Program-made: the position numbers and the translations under genes
Source of the DNA: Melanopsichium pennsylvanicum
Taxonomy: Eukaryota > Basidiomycota > Ustilaginomycetes > Ustilaginales
Assembly: GCA_900208305.1 (NCBI GenBank)
Contig: OAPG01000014.1
Coordinates: 558,001 to 622,000, forward strand
DNA length: 64,000 nucleotides
Direction: 5' to 3'
In this document: positions 43,053 through 53,397 of the stretch, piece by piece
Position numbering within the stretch: the first letter of the stretch is position 1
Layout of the letters: the number at the start of each line of letters is the position of its first letter
Notes under the pieces: generated by a model
Told to the model about the DNA's origin: nothing
Database searches by the model: none
Seen by the model: the letters and a program-made list of their open reading frames with translations, nothing else

Positions 43053-46000
43053 ATGTCCATCATCCTCCCAGACTGGGTGGCTCATCATAATGAAGACAAG
43101 AAGGGCAAACTACACACCATCTTCAGCGTTGCCGTGCATCCCGACTCGAGCCGTCTGGCCACAGCCGGTCTAGACACCAAGATTCGCATCTGGTCCACCG
43201 CCTCCATCCTCAACCCAACAGACGAAAAAGATCCCAACTCTCACCGGCTACTCTCCACCCTCTCAAGACACACGGGCAGTGTTCTCGTAGTGAGATGGGC
43301 CAACTCAGGACGGTTCCTTGCTTCTGGCTCCGATGACACAGTGGCTCTCATTTGGGATCTCGACCCTAGTGGCATGGGTGGAGGCAGTTTCGGGTCAAGC
43401 GAGGTCAACATAGAAAGCTGGAGACCTTATCGTCGTCTAGCAGGTCACGAATCTGACGTTGTAGACTTGGCGTGGGCCGGTGATGACGAATTTATTGCGA
43501 CAGTCGGTCTCGATTCAAAGGTATTCATCTGGTCCGGTGCCAACTTTGAGCGATTACGCACCATCGATGGTCATCAGGGTTTCGTCAAAGGTGTCGTCTT
43601 CGATCCCCTGGGCCAATACCTTGCAACAGCATCCGACGACAAAACAGTCAAGGTGTGGCGCACTTCCGACTGGAGTCTCGAACAATCCGTCACCGAACCC
43701 TTTCTGACAAGTCCTTCGACCGCCTTTTTTCGTCGTCCAAGTTGGTCGCCGGATGGCAGCTTACTCCTTTGCGCTAATGCCATGAGTGGACCCGTGTTTG
43801 TTGCCAGCGTTTCCAAGAGGACGAATTGGGGAAGCGACATTTACTTTGTCGGCCACGAAAATGCCGTCGTGGTCACAGCTTTCAGCCCAAAGATCTTTGT
43901 CGGTTTTGATGGCGGAACACATTCTTGCGTAGTGGCTCTTGGCTCGCTCGATCAGTCGGTGTCCATCTGGGTTACTGGCCTTGAAGCGCCTGTCCTCGTG
44001 GCCAGAGACGTGTTTGAGCGTCAAGTGATGGACCTTTCGTGGTCCGCCGACGGCTACACCCTCTACGCTTGCTCATCTGACGGTACTGTTGCCGTCTTTC
44101 ATCTGAATCCAGAGCTCATATCAGATGCCTTGAGCAACGAAAGACTCGAGCAATCTCGAGCCAAGCATGGCGTCAAGCGTATACGCAGCCCCATCACGAA
44201 TCCCAATGCCGCATCCACCATCGGAACGTCTGATCGCCCCAATGTTCTTCAGCCACGCAAAGCTGGCTTGCCACAACCTGCTCGAATGTCAGTGGCGCCT
44301 GTGCCTGTTGCTGGCAGCGTGGCTCGCATTCGACCAACAGCCTCTAAGACTGAACGGCTTCAGCAGACCATCACAATTACCAAAGACGGCAAGCGTCGCA
44401 TTCGACCTACACTTATGGGTGATGATCTCGGTCCTCCATCTCTACCCACGGCTCACTATGCGCCCGAACCAGTGGCGACATCAAGTACATCAATGTCAAG
44501 CATCCAGCAGCGTCAGCTCCCAGCCATGCGGGAAGCGGTAGGAGGTACCACCACAGACGGATTTGGAGCTGCTCCGGGTGTCAACGGCAACCATGCCGAC
44601 ATGGTCAATGGAACCTTCAACGGTGCTATGGCAGCTGCAGCTGCAGCCGCGCCAATGCCTGCAACGGCTGCGCCTCCAGCTGCTACTGCATCGCTGATGC
44701 CATACGTGCCAATAGGCCTTCCGTTTGGCATCATGCCTAAAGGCGCAAGTCCCGAAGACATGATGCAATTCTGGACCGAATTCCAGCAACGCTTTGAGCG
44801 AGGCAAGAAACGCAAAGCCGAAGACGTCGAAACCGATACCGAAGACATTGAGCCGATCGGCAAGCTACAGAAGGGCAAGACAAGAGCCGAAATGGGTCGA
44901 ACGCTTGGAGGCGAAACAACGCGTGACACGCCCGGACCGAAGAGAATCATGCGAGAGGCACTGACAGGGGCGAGTGGCATCGTCGAAAATGGCGTTCGTA
45001 CAGGCGTTCATCTTACTGTGCCAGAGACCTCAAGCTTTTATCGCCGTGACGAGGATGGTGTATCGATCGAAATCCGCAACTTTGACGAGTCGAGGCCAAC
45101 AGAGATCGCCAGGCTGGATCCTTCGGACAAAGATCGGGTGCTGTGGATCGATTTCAGCCCGACCGCTGCTATCCTTGCCACTGCCACAAAGTTCTTCTCG
45201 GCGGCAGCATTGGAGGATTCCACGATTCTCATCTATTCGGCACGGGGTCGAAGGATTGGCAATCTGCTGCTCGACTCGGCGTGCTACCGATTGGAAAGCA
45301 ATGGTGTTGTTTTGATGGCTGTCACCGTCTCTGGTCTCATGTACCGATGGAACATCCGCACGGACCGTGAAATCCACCGTCCAGTCTCCGTGCTGAATTT
45401 GCTAGGCGATCCCGAGAATCTGTTCTCGATGTCGGTGCACGCCAATGGCGCCCCCATCGTCATGCTTCGCTGCGAAAAAGCGTACACATTCGACGATAAG
45501 AAACTCGGCTGGGTCTGCATTTGCGACGGATGGTGGGCCGAGCATTCAGAGGCCTGGGACGGTCGTATGCGCAGCCGTGGCAGCGAGGCATCTATCCGCG
45601 ATCCCGTGCGGGCGATTGAAGCAGAGATCAACACCATGTACGTGCGTCGCGTGCACGGTGAGAACCAAACAGGCGCCCAGGAAGAATCAGATGACGATGA
45701 GTCGGCTCCTGTTGAGATGAGCGTACCTGAAGACAAAAAGTCGGACTTTGACATTGCTGTTACTTTGCGCCACCTTGAAGCGAGGATGTTGGCTGCTACG
45801 CTGCTCGACAGTGCCAACGAGTACAAAAACCACTTAATGGCGTATGCCAAACGTATCGCAGAGGAGGGCATCAAGAATCAGGCGGAGGATTTGATCAAGT
45901 CATTGATAGGTCCCATCTACTATAAGCCAGAAAAGGATCGAGATGTGGCTTGGAACCCGACCATCGTCGGGCTAGATAAGCGCCAACTGTGCGGAACCGT

Positions 46001-46082
46001 GCTGCAAATTCTTGCTAGACCACGCAACCTGACGTCGCTTGTACAGCCGTACCAAGAAATTCTCAACAACATGAAGGCTTGA
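43053..46082 (+). CDS. HIR1: Histone regulatory protein Hir1 (HIRA-type WD40 chaperone subunit)
   Basis: A single exon of 1009 aa. The protein begins MSIILPDWVAHHNEDKKGKL and carries seven WD-like repeats in the first 370 residues (TKIRIWSTA, GSDDTVALIWDLD, SKVFIWSGAN, DKTVKVWRTS...). The B-domain motif TITKDGKRRIRPTLM, which contacts Asf1 in HIRA proteins, comes next. The HIRA C-terminal domain follows (about residues 665-1000; LWIDFSPTAAILATATKFFSAAALEDSTILIYS and ALTLRHLEARMLAA-like text). The HIR complex deposits H3-H4 outside replication and represses histone genes. A long alanine-rich linker (AAAAAAAPMPATAAPPAA) lies between the domains. Confidence 0.95.
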   Translation: MSIILPDWVAHHNEDKKGKLHTIFSVAVHPDSSRLATAGLDTKIRIWSTASILNPTDEKDPNSHRLLSTLSRHTGSVLVVRWANSGRFLASGSDDTVALIWDLDPSGMGGGSFGSSEVNIESWRPYRRLAGHESDVVDLAWAGDDEFIATVGLDSKVFIWSGANFERLRTIDGHQGFVKGVVFDPLGQYLATASDDKTVKVWRTSDWSLEQSVTEPFLTSPSTAFFRRPSWSPDGSLLLCANAMSGPVFVASVSKRTNWGSDIYFVGHENAVVVTAFSPKIFVGFDGGTHSCVVALGSLDQSVSIWVTGLEAPVLVARDVFERQVMDLSWSADGYTLYACSSDGTVAVFHLNPELISDALSNERLEQSRAKHGVKRIRSPITNPNAASTIGTSDRPNVLQPRKAGLPQPARMSVAPVPVAGSVARIRPTASKTERLQQTITITKDGKRRIRPTLMGDDLGPPSLPTAHYAPEPVATSSTSMSSIQQRQLPAMREAVGGTTTDGFGAAPGVNGNHADMVNGTFNGAMAAAAAAAPMPATAAPPAATASLMPYVPIGLPFGIMPKGASPEDMMQFWTEFQQRFERGKKRKAEDVETDTEDIEPIGKLQKGKTRAEMGRTLGGETTRDTPGPKRIMREALTGASGIVENGVRTGVHLTVPETSSFYRRDEDGVSIEIRNFDESRPTEIARLDPSDKDRVLWIDFSPTAAILATATKFFSAAALEDSTILIYSARGRRIGNLLLDSACYRLESNGVVLMAVTVSGLMYRWNIRTDREIHRPVSVLNLLGDPENLFSMSVHANGAPIVMLRCEKAYTFDDKKLGWVCICDGWWAEHSEAWDGRMRSRGSEASIRDPVRAIEAEINTMYVRRVHGENQTGAQEESDDDESAPVEMSVPEDKKSDFDIAVTLRHLEARMLAATLLDSANEYKNHLMAYAKRIAEEGIKNQAEDLIKSLIGPIYYKPEKDRDVAWNPTIVGLDKRQLCGTVLQILARPRNLTSLVQPYQEILNNMKA

Positions 46083-46541
46083 GGCTCGGTCGAAGTATCT
46101 TCTTTGTTACGTCGTTGACTTTGCAGTACTTCGATTGTACTCGTACCGTACACGCAACAATCATTTGAATCAATTTGCATCAGATCAGCAGAATTTGCGC
46201 GGGTTTGCTTCTGTGTGAAGACTGGAGAGGGGAAAAGAGAGACAGATGGCTACTAACCAAAGTTGGCAATTTTCCCGGGATGTTAGGTCGCGGTGAAATC
46301 TGAGATTCGGTGAACTGGGAATGAAAATGACTCGACCGTGAACGACTCTGGAAGAATTCAACGGTGCAATCCTAAGAAGGCCGTTTTATCGAGATTTCAA
46401 CTCGAGACTGCTCACCCCCTTCGGCGACCCAGTCGAAACTGATAAGATCTGATTTTGCTCTTACCACATTTCTTCCATCATCTCGCACACTGTTCTATCC
46501 ATTTGACATACATCATTGGCAGTCAAAATACGGTAAATACG
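46083..46541. promoter_or_regulatory. HIR1 3' region and HOM2 promoter
   Basis: About 460 bases with no gene. It includes a TGACTC core at 46328-46333 (see the separate entry). Confidence 0.5.
46328..46333 (+). promoter_or_regulatory. Possible Gcn4/Cpc1 site upstream of aspartate-semialdehyde dehydrogenase
   Basis: TGACTC, the core of the Gcn4/Cpc1 response element, lies 209 bases before the start codon of an amino-acid biosynthesis gene, the usual distance. A six-base match is weak on its own; context makes it plausible. Confidence 0.35.
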
Positions 46542-47642
46542 ATGTCATCATCTTCGAAAAAGCTCAAAGTCGGTGTGCTCGGCGCCACCGGTACCGTCGG
46601 ACAGCGATTCATCCTTCAACTCGCTGACCACCCGCAATTCGAACTCGCTGCTCTTGGTGCATCGTCCTCTTCGGCAGGCAAGTCGTATGCTCACGCGGTC
46701 GAGGGGAGGTGGAAGCAGATCCGCCGCGTACCCAACAACGTAGCAAATATGCAGGTGTACGAATGCAAGCCGGAGCACTTTGCCGAATGCCAGGTTGTCT
46801 TTTCAGGTCTCGACTCTGGACCGGCCGGTCCAGTGGAGGATGCGTTCCGCAAGGCCGAATTGAGGGTCTTTTCCAACGCCAAGAACTACCGCACAGACCC
46901 ACTTTGCCCACTGGTCGTTCCGCTCGTCAACCCAGAACACATGGAGATCCTGCCATATCAGAAACAGCAAATGGGCACCAAGACCGGATTCATTGTCACC
47001 AACGCAAACTGCTCGACCACTGGCATTGTCGTTCCCCTCAAAGCGCTCGAGCAGAGATTCGGACCATTGGAAAAGATCTTGGTCAATACGATGCAGGCCA
47101 TTTCCGGTGCTGGCTATCCCGGTGTCTCGTCCTTGGATATTTTGGACAACGTTGTTCCATTCATCAGCGGAGAGGAGGAGAAGATCGAATGGGAGACAGC
47201 AAAGATTCTTGGCGGGATCAAGTCCGACAAGACCGCATTCGACTATCACGAGCAGGATCCGTTGAAGGTTTCGGCGCACTGCAACCGTGTGCCTGTCATC
47301 GATGGTCACATGGAATGCGTCTCGGTTCAGTTCAGGAAGCGACCTGCTCCTTCTGTGGAAGAAGTTAAGAAGTGCTTCGAGGAGTTTTCTACGCAAGCAC
47401 AGGAGATTGGCGTCCACTCGGCTCCCGCACAGGCCATCACATTGCACCAGGAGAAGGACCGCCCGCAGCCTCGTCTCGACCGTGACTGGCAGAATGGCGC
47501 TGGTGTCAACGTCGGCAGGGTTCGAGAGTGCCCTGTTTTGGACATCAAATTTGTGGTGCTCTCGAACAACGTTATGATTGGTGCTGCCACCAGCTCAGTC
47601 ATGAATGCTGAGATCGCTCTCGCCAAGGGCTACCTACAGTGA
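46542..47642 (+). CDS. HOM2: Aspartate-semialdehyde dehydrogenase
   Basis: 366 residues from the ATG at 46542. The open frame extends upstream to 46455 but that part is leader-like. The NADP loop VGVLGATGTVGQRF and the active-site cysteine in TNANCSTTG are present. The conserved VNTMQAISGAGYPGV and CNRVPVIDGHMECV blocks follow, so the enzyme should be active. It reduces aspartyl phosphate to aspartate semialdehyde in the threonine, methionine and homoserine pathway. Length is that of fungal Hom2 (about 365). Confidence 0.95.
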   Translation: MSSSSKKLKVGVLGATGTVGQRFILQLADHPQFELAALGASSSSAGKSYAHAVEGRWKQIRRVPNNVANMQVYECKPEHFAECQVVFSGLDSGPAGPVEDAFRKAELRVFSNAKNYRTDPLCPLVVPLVNPEHMEILPYQKQQMGTKTGFIVTNANCSTTGIVVPLKALEQRFGPLEKILVNTMQAISGAGYPGVSSLDILDNVVPFISGEEEKIEWETAKILGGIKSDKTAFDYHEQDPLKVSAHCNRVPVIDGHMECVSVQFRKRPAPSVEEVKKCFEEFSTQAQEIGVHSAPAQAITLHQEKDRPQPRLDRDWQNGAGVNVGRVRECPVLDIKFVVLSNNVMIGAATSSVMNAEIALAKGYLQ

Positions 47643-47958
47643 TTCTCAAACATAGTTTTGGCTGTCCATTATTTGACGCAATGCAACATCCATCTGTCAA
47701 TCGAAATTCGCTCTTTCTCTTTCCGTGCTTTCGTGCTTACCCATAGATCGACGAGATGAATCTTGTCAGCTCCCAGACAGGCACCGGCATACTTGCGATG
47801 CCATGCAAATTGGATGCACGGGACATTTGATCCCCTCAACGGTTAGAGTTGGCCAACTTTCAACGACCGGCAGTGGAAGTCCGACACTCGCAGAGATACT
47901 TTTCACAACAATCTATACTCAAGTTATATATATGCAATAATTCTCTTAGGTTGTGAAG

Positions 47959-48075
47959 AGCTTCTTAGCGCAGTAGGTAGCGCGTTGGGCTCATATCTCA
48001 TCATGAGACAAAAAATCCTTTCCGCCGTAAGGCGTTCCAACCCAAAGGTCGTCGGATCGAAACCGACAGAAGCTA
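47959..48075 (+). tRNA. Initiator tRNA-Met (CAU) with a 44-nt intron
   Basis: A cloverleaf with acceptor AGCTTCT/AGAAGCT, discriminator A at 48075, D stem GCGC/GCGC, anticodon stem TTGGG/CCCAA and loop CTCATAA. Initiator rather than elongator identity is shown by the A1-U72 pair, the three consecutive G-C pairs at the base of the anticodon loop, and the T-loop ATCGAAA (A54, no ribothymidine site). These are also seen in yeast initiator tRNA. The 44-nt intron is 47996-48039, at the normal place one base after the anticodon. Mature length is 73. A T5 terminator follows. Confidence 0.93.
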
Positions 48076-48078
48076 TTC

Positions 48079-48083
48079 TTTTT
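48079..48083 (+). terminator. Pol III terminator of initiator tRNA
   Basis: Five T residues three bases after the tRNA 3' end. Confidence 0.7.
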
Positions 48084-48774
48084 GTTTAGTTTTCTGACCA
48101 GCCCAAACCTCACTCAACTGTTCCTTCGTTGACTGCTTCTTGTCGTGTCGTATCATTGAGCTTCTCTGAACGACTAACGAGGCTGTAATTGTATTCATAA
48201 GCTGCATGGTGTCTTTCATTCCGTCATGTACTTGATGATATTTTTCCATGCAAATCGAGGAACGGTGGTTAGAACGAGTTCAAGGTGCGTGGTGAGTGGT
48301 GCGTGTAAGCGTGTTCGTGAACAAGAAAGGCAGATTCGGGGTGCGTAGCGGTGTGACTAGATAAAATAAAAAGGTCTGCAAGGTGCCAAGGACAGCAATG
48401 TCAGTAAAATTAACAGTAGAATATACAGAAATCGGGTGAGAGATGTGCGTGTGTGGTACAGGGTGTTCGTTCTCCTTCGTCTGATAGGCTGGCCATCTTC
48501 CAAGCAGCAGCAGCATCCATGCACCTTTGCATCTATCCTTCATTCACCAGAATTTAGCAGCTCTTTGCTTCATCTTCCTTTCGCTGCATTCCATGCTTCT
48601 CTTGCCGAACAATCGAGTCCGCCCTTGACACCCCCTGCTAGCCATATCCGATCTTCGCTCAACCCTTTTGGAAATCTGTGGATCTCAACACCTCCGGCTG
48701 TGCATCTTTGTGTAGAGCATCAAACTTTTCAGCCGCGACGCCCGCAAAGCGTATCCCATAGGTAGCCATCGACA
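48084..48774. promoter_or_regulatory. Promoter and leader of the diacylglycerol kinase gene
   Basis: About 0.7 kb with no supported gene, only short frames. T/C-rich towards the start codon. Confidence 0.45.
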
Positions 48775-50103
48775 ATGTCGTCTCGGCCTTCCGCAAAAGT
48801 GCTCTCCGAGTCGCCGCGTTCCTCACCACCACCTCTCATCGGTACAACATCCCAGAACGGTTCCACTCCTCCCACCGGCAAGAATTTGACGCGCCAGCGA
48901 TCGTCCTCGCTACAAAAAGGCGCTGCTGTGCTAAGGGCACTGTCACGAGCCGAGTCTGACCTTGATCGTGACATGCTCGAGAGAGATTCTGTGCTGCAGA
49001 CAAATCTAGCGAATCTGACAGCGCCAGTTCAAGGCACAGCCGCAGTCACCGAAATGCCCGCTAATGGATCCAGCAAGGTCAACGCTAGTTCAGATGGCTC
49101 CGGACTTCGGCAGCGATCGCAGGCCGTTAAGCGTCCTTCTAGCAGCTCATCGTCAAGCCCACGCACCGACGGCCCTGTAGTGCCAGCGAACAAAAAGAGC
49201 TGGGAGATCCCCCGCAAGATTTTTCACAGTTCAATCGGATTCATGGTGCTTCATCTCTACCTCTCCGGCACCAATCTTAACGCCATCGTGCGGAGTCTTT
49301 CGTACTTTCTTGGCATCGTTGTCACAGCAGATGTCATCCGCCTTAACAATGATGACTTTGAAAGGCTCTACGAGAGGGTGCTCGGCTTCCTCATGCGTGA
49401 ATCCGAGAAAGACAAGGTCAATGGTGTGGTTTGGTACCTTGTCGGTGTCATCGCCTCGCTTCATTTCTTCCCTGAAGACATTGCTTGTGTCTCAATCATG
49501 ATACTTTCATGGTGCGACACTTGCGCTTCCACATTTGGAAGGGCCTTCGGTCGATACACACCACCTCTTCCTTCCCCTCCCTTCGCCCGCCGCAAGTCCA
49601 CTGCCGGATTCCTTGCAGCAATCATTAGCGGCGCGCTCACTTCGTACCTCTTCTGGTGCACTTCGATTGCTTCCGCCGGTGTCCGTACCAACGGCATCTC
49701 CTGGTCCGGCTCTGGATATGCCCATCCAGCCATCTTTGGTACTGACCGCGTTCCAGGTGCTGCTGGGACCGGCTGGGAGAGTCTCTCGGTCGGCTTCCGC
49801 GGCCAGAGCGGAGCTGGTCTCTTGCCTCGAGCATCCGGCTTGTCGGCTCAATACCTTGGTGCGGACAGCATTGCGAAAGGCAAGCTTGGCACCGATGCGC
49901 TGCCTATCTACAACGACGTTCCAGGAATGCCGTGGTGGCTGCTTACCCTGGGATCCGGCGTTATTGCCGGTGTAGCTGAGGGGCTCGAGCTCGGTGGTGT
50001 CGACGATAACCTCTCGCTTCCTATATTGTCGGCGACAGGTATCTGGACCTTCCTGTACTCCTGGGGTCGCCTTGCGACTGCTTGGCAGAGGTGGTTCTCT
50101 TGA
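48775..50103 (+). CDS. DGK1: CTP-dependent diacylglycerol kinase (Dgk1 family)
   Basis: A single exon of 442 aa. About 140 disordered Ser-rich residues precede the membrane domain, which opens with WEIPRKIFHSSIGFMVLHLYLSG, the amphipathic/TM entry of CTP-dependent lipid kinases. Segments such as ADVIRLNNDDFERLYERVLGFLMR and the SWCDTCASTFGRAFGRYTPPLP motif (nucleotide/metal site of the cytidylyltransferase-like fold) follow. Several hydrophobic helices are seen, so it is an integral membrane (ER/nuclear envelope) enzyme. It makes phosphatidate from diacylglycerol using CTP, counteracting the Pah1 lipin phosphatase. The last glycine-rich domain contains a long hydrophilic loop (YAHPAIFGTDRVPG...) longer than in yeast. 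Confidence 0.88.
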   Translation: MSSRPSAKVLSESPRSSPPPLIGTTSQNGSTPPTGKNLTRQRSSSLQKGAAVLRALSRAESDLDRDMLERDSVLQTNLANLTAPVQGTAAVTEMPANGSSKVNASSDGSGLRQRSQAVKRPSSSSSSSPRTDGPVVPANKKSWEIPRKIFHSSIGFMVLHLYLSGTNLNAIVRSLSYFLGIVVTADVIRLNNDDFERLYERVLGFLMRESEKDKVNGVVWYLVGVIASLHFFPEDIACVSIMILSWCDTCASTFGRAFGRYTPPLPSPPFARRKSTAGFLAAIISGALTSYLFWCTSIASAGVRTNGISWSGSGYAHPAIFGTDRVPGAAGTGWESLSVGFRGQSGAGLLPRASGLSAQYLGADSIAKGKLGTDALPIYNDVPGMPWWLLTLGSGVIAGVAEGLELGGVDDNLSLPILSATGIWTFLYSWGRLATAWQRWFS

Positions 50104-50419
50104 GCTTCGATCTTGACAGAACACAATATCAGTGAAGGAGAAGAAGAGGGAACCCACACATAGAGCTCGGGTACTCAGAAGAATGGAGAACGCGACCAAA
50201 GCCAAGAGACCTAACCCGCCCCGTACACTGCGCACCTCAGACATGTGGCCGTTTTATACAATCTTGGCAGGTAATACCCACTTCATGTCCACTAGACTGC
50301 GATGGCTCCGCGGAAACGGAAACCATAGAAAAGAATTAAATGATCCGTGTTGCTGTTGTGTATGTGGACGTGCTTACTTGTTCCATAGACGAGACGAAAG
50401 TTGAGATCAAGTCGTAGTC

Positions 50420-51864
50420 TCAGGAATCGAGTTTCCTCTTGACTTTGTTCAGGAACTTTGACATTCCAGAGCCTGCTTTTGCGTGATCCTGATCTTCTTC
50501 GTATACCGGGCCCGGTTGGATGGGTTGATTGCCAAAGTGCTGCATGTCGTCTTCCTGTTCCGCTCCCAGGCGCAGTCTTTTCCCACAATTAGGCCTTGAA
50601 GAGAGGAAGGGCGTTCCGTCGCTTTCAAAGCACAGTCTCTGAACACACATTCTTCGGTTGCCCTCCTCCCTTTCGAGCGCATGAAAGATGATAAAGTGCT
50701 CCTTCTCTACGCCAAGCACGACACATGCTCCGCCAGGCCCCATGATGCTTCGTGATCGATCGGTCTCGAGGAGCGGCTTGGGCGGGCATTGATAGGGTCC
50801 GAAGATTCCGTTGTGCGAGATCGAGTACGAGGTTGCATAAGTGCCGTTTGTAAAAGTGCCCGATGAAAAGAAGAGGATGTAGGCGTTGCTGGGTGCGTGG
50901 TGGAAGAGGTACGGTGCTTCAAGTAGGCCACATTGATAGCCATGTTTGGGCCCTTGAAGTGGATGCATGTCGCCGATGAGGGAGAGACCGTCTAGAGAAA
51001 GTTCTGAGAGCCACAATTGGGGATGCTCGGTATACATTTTGTCCCAGTCGGACTACAGGCAGATGAGAAAGTAGTGTTTGTGTCAAAGTTGTGAGCTTGT
51101 GCTCTGATCAACAAAGATCAAAGGGGAAAGCGGACTTACTTTGTACACAAGAAAGCGCTTGCCGCTGGCAGGATCTTCGAAAGGTTGTGGATCCAGCGTG
51201 CCTCCGGACTCGCCCTGTGAATTGTCAAGGGATGCAAGTATAAAATCAGCACGAGATCATTCATCTTTTTGACCAAGAAATGCAGCGCCAGACTTACTCT
51301 AGAGATGAGCGGACGGTCGGTGATCCAGCGGTAAGGACCTTTGGGATCACTATCGGAGTAGGCAACGCCGATACACTGCTTCTTGTAGATAGCATCTTGG
51401 CATGAGACATACATCAAGTAGCCGCCTCGGCCTTGAGGAGCTTCAATCACCTCGGGAGCCCATAGGAAGCCCTGTAATACAAGACCACGTCGCGAAAACG
51501 CAGATCGTCAGGGCTTGCTTCCCCTAATGCTCAAGTTACGTACGCCTACTCACTGGAGCGCCGGACTGGTAAGGGGGAAGAGGTCCAGGAAGACAGTCGC
51601 TTTCATGATGGGACCACGAGCAAAAATCTTTTGTGTACGAGCATTGGATGTTTTTACCATTACCGTTGGTGCCGAAAGCGTACCATGTTTGCGAGTGTTG
51701 GTCATAATAGACGCCAGGATCGGCAAAGTCGTGACCAATGACTGTGTACAAGAAGCTCACAAGATCATCAATAAACCAAAAAGCTCTCTATATCGACAGT
51801 TGGTCCAAGAAGTGAGGTGCTGCGTACCTGGATTGATGTAGCCTAGATGAGGATGAGCTGGCAT
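50420..51864 (-). CDS. Glycoside hydrolase family 43 protein (arabinosidase/xylosidase-like)
   Basis: Five exons: 51864-51828, 51741-51554, 51471-51298, 51214-51140 and 51052-50420. All are GT...AG and together give 368 aa. The spliced protein shows the GH43 pattern: catalytic base in HDFADPGVYYD, LWAPEVIEA, TLDPQPFEDPASGKRFLVYK, and the acid/base glutamate in CGLLEAPYLFHHAP. The family hydrolyses arabinan, arabinoxylan or related side chains. The N-terminus (MPAHPHLGYINPGX) has no signal peptide, and an in-frame stop lies three codons before the ATG. This enzyme is therefore predicted to stay in the cell unless an upstream exon is missed. The substrate cannot be fixed. It converges with the Dgk1-type gene. 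Confidence 0.88.
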
Positions 51865-53397
51865 CGTGTCTCAATCGTTCCAAGAGAGATTTGCGATTTG
51901 GGTGGAAGGAGGCGAGAAATCAATGCGCCAGCTTCATATATGCTGTAGCAATCTGTCAACACTCTTGGTCCAGAGAAAACAAATTGCGGTCGAAAGCGAC
52001 AAACGGCGGCCATCAAAGCCATTTCGTCACTGTGTTCAGGATCGAAGCAAACCTGCAGAATGAGCATGAAATCTTGTGGTCATGAATTGTTGTGACCTCA
52101 ACACTCTATTATTGGGCTCCGTCTAGCTGAGCGGTGCACAACCAGGCCGATTTAGTACTTCCGCGGATGTGGAGGTGCCGGGTGCGGGTAGTTAACGAAA
52201 TACTACATAGTCGCGGTCTAACATACTGATTGTTGTATGACACATGCGCATCTATGTTAATTAGCATCCCTTCAATTTTGAGCGTGAAACAGGTGGTGAC
52301 ACGGCCGATTGACTTCAGAGAGGACAGACCACACTTGTCAAGGCCGGCTGTTGCGGAATTCCAGCTTTCACGCTTGAGTAAGATTTCAGCCCATCCTTTC
52401 AGTCAATTCCACCTTGTCTCCAAAGCATCACACGAGCAAACGGAATGAACATTTTTTGGCGCCGCTAACTGCTGTTTCGCATCTCGTAAGCCGTTGGGAC
52501 TTCAACGAAGGATCGCCGTTCCAGCAATCGAAGTCTTTCCTTATCCTGCCACGGTGCTCAAAGTAGAGACAAGGTGCCTGTGCCTTTAGGTCTGTAGGAT
52601 AGCAGCGGTCGCTGCGAGTGAAGGTCTAAAGTGGTCAACATGGCTCTTTGCATGTAGAGCTTCATCACACAGGAGTCTGCGGATGCACCTGAGAGAGACT
52701 ACCTGCTTCGAAGCTAAGAAAGAAGAAGAGCTCAAGATCGACATCTTCGATAATGGCCCGCGTTGTGCTGCTGAATGTAACACCAAACAAGCACGCAACC
52801 CTTCTCGGTTTAATTTTTAGTAAGGAATGCTCAGCCCTAGCTGCCCCTCTTTTTCGAATTTTCGGATTGGCTCTCCGCCGAAATCAACGCACGAGCACCG
52901 GATTAGGCAAAGCTGCAGATACTGGTGCACAGACTGCAGAGACCAAAATCGGCTTTCAACACTCAAACACTCACGCTACTGTCCGTCCAAACTGTAGAAT
53001 CAGACCCTGTACTGCTCCAGCTGCTTCTGTATCCCACTCACTGTCCTACAAACCAAGTCCTGTAATACCCCGCACAATCCCTTCCCTCTCGTCTTGCTAA
53101 GAAACCGGCTGCTTGGCCCTTGTGCCGCCCATTCACCGGTCCAATTTGGCTATACGTCAGCTTTCAACCTTGGCCTGTCCCATCTCGTCGTTTACGTTCA
53201 AGGTTGCGACGATACATCCTGACAGTCTTGACTTATTCACACCATCTCACCTCATATTACCTATTTGTGCGCTGCCCCCATTCCCACCACACTCACGACC
53301 TAGACCACTGGGGACTCTCAATCTACACCTTACACGCTCACAACATTTCAACTTAACCAGTCGGTCCTCTCGCGCAATTCGAGACAAGTTCGTCATC
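51865..53397. promoter_or_regulatory. Divergent region between GH43 and acyl-CoA oxidase
   Basis: About 1.5 kb that must hold both promoters. No gene supported. A stretch near 52120 resembles a tRNA D arm only superficially. Confidence 0.5.

Noticed and set aside
52110..52200. tRNA-like start (GGCTCCGTCTAGCTGAGCGG)
   Set aside because: No T arm (GGTTCGA type) and no acceptor pairing can be found downstream.
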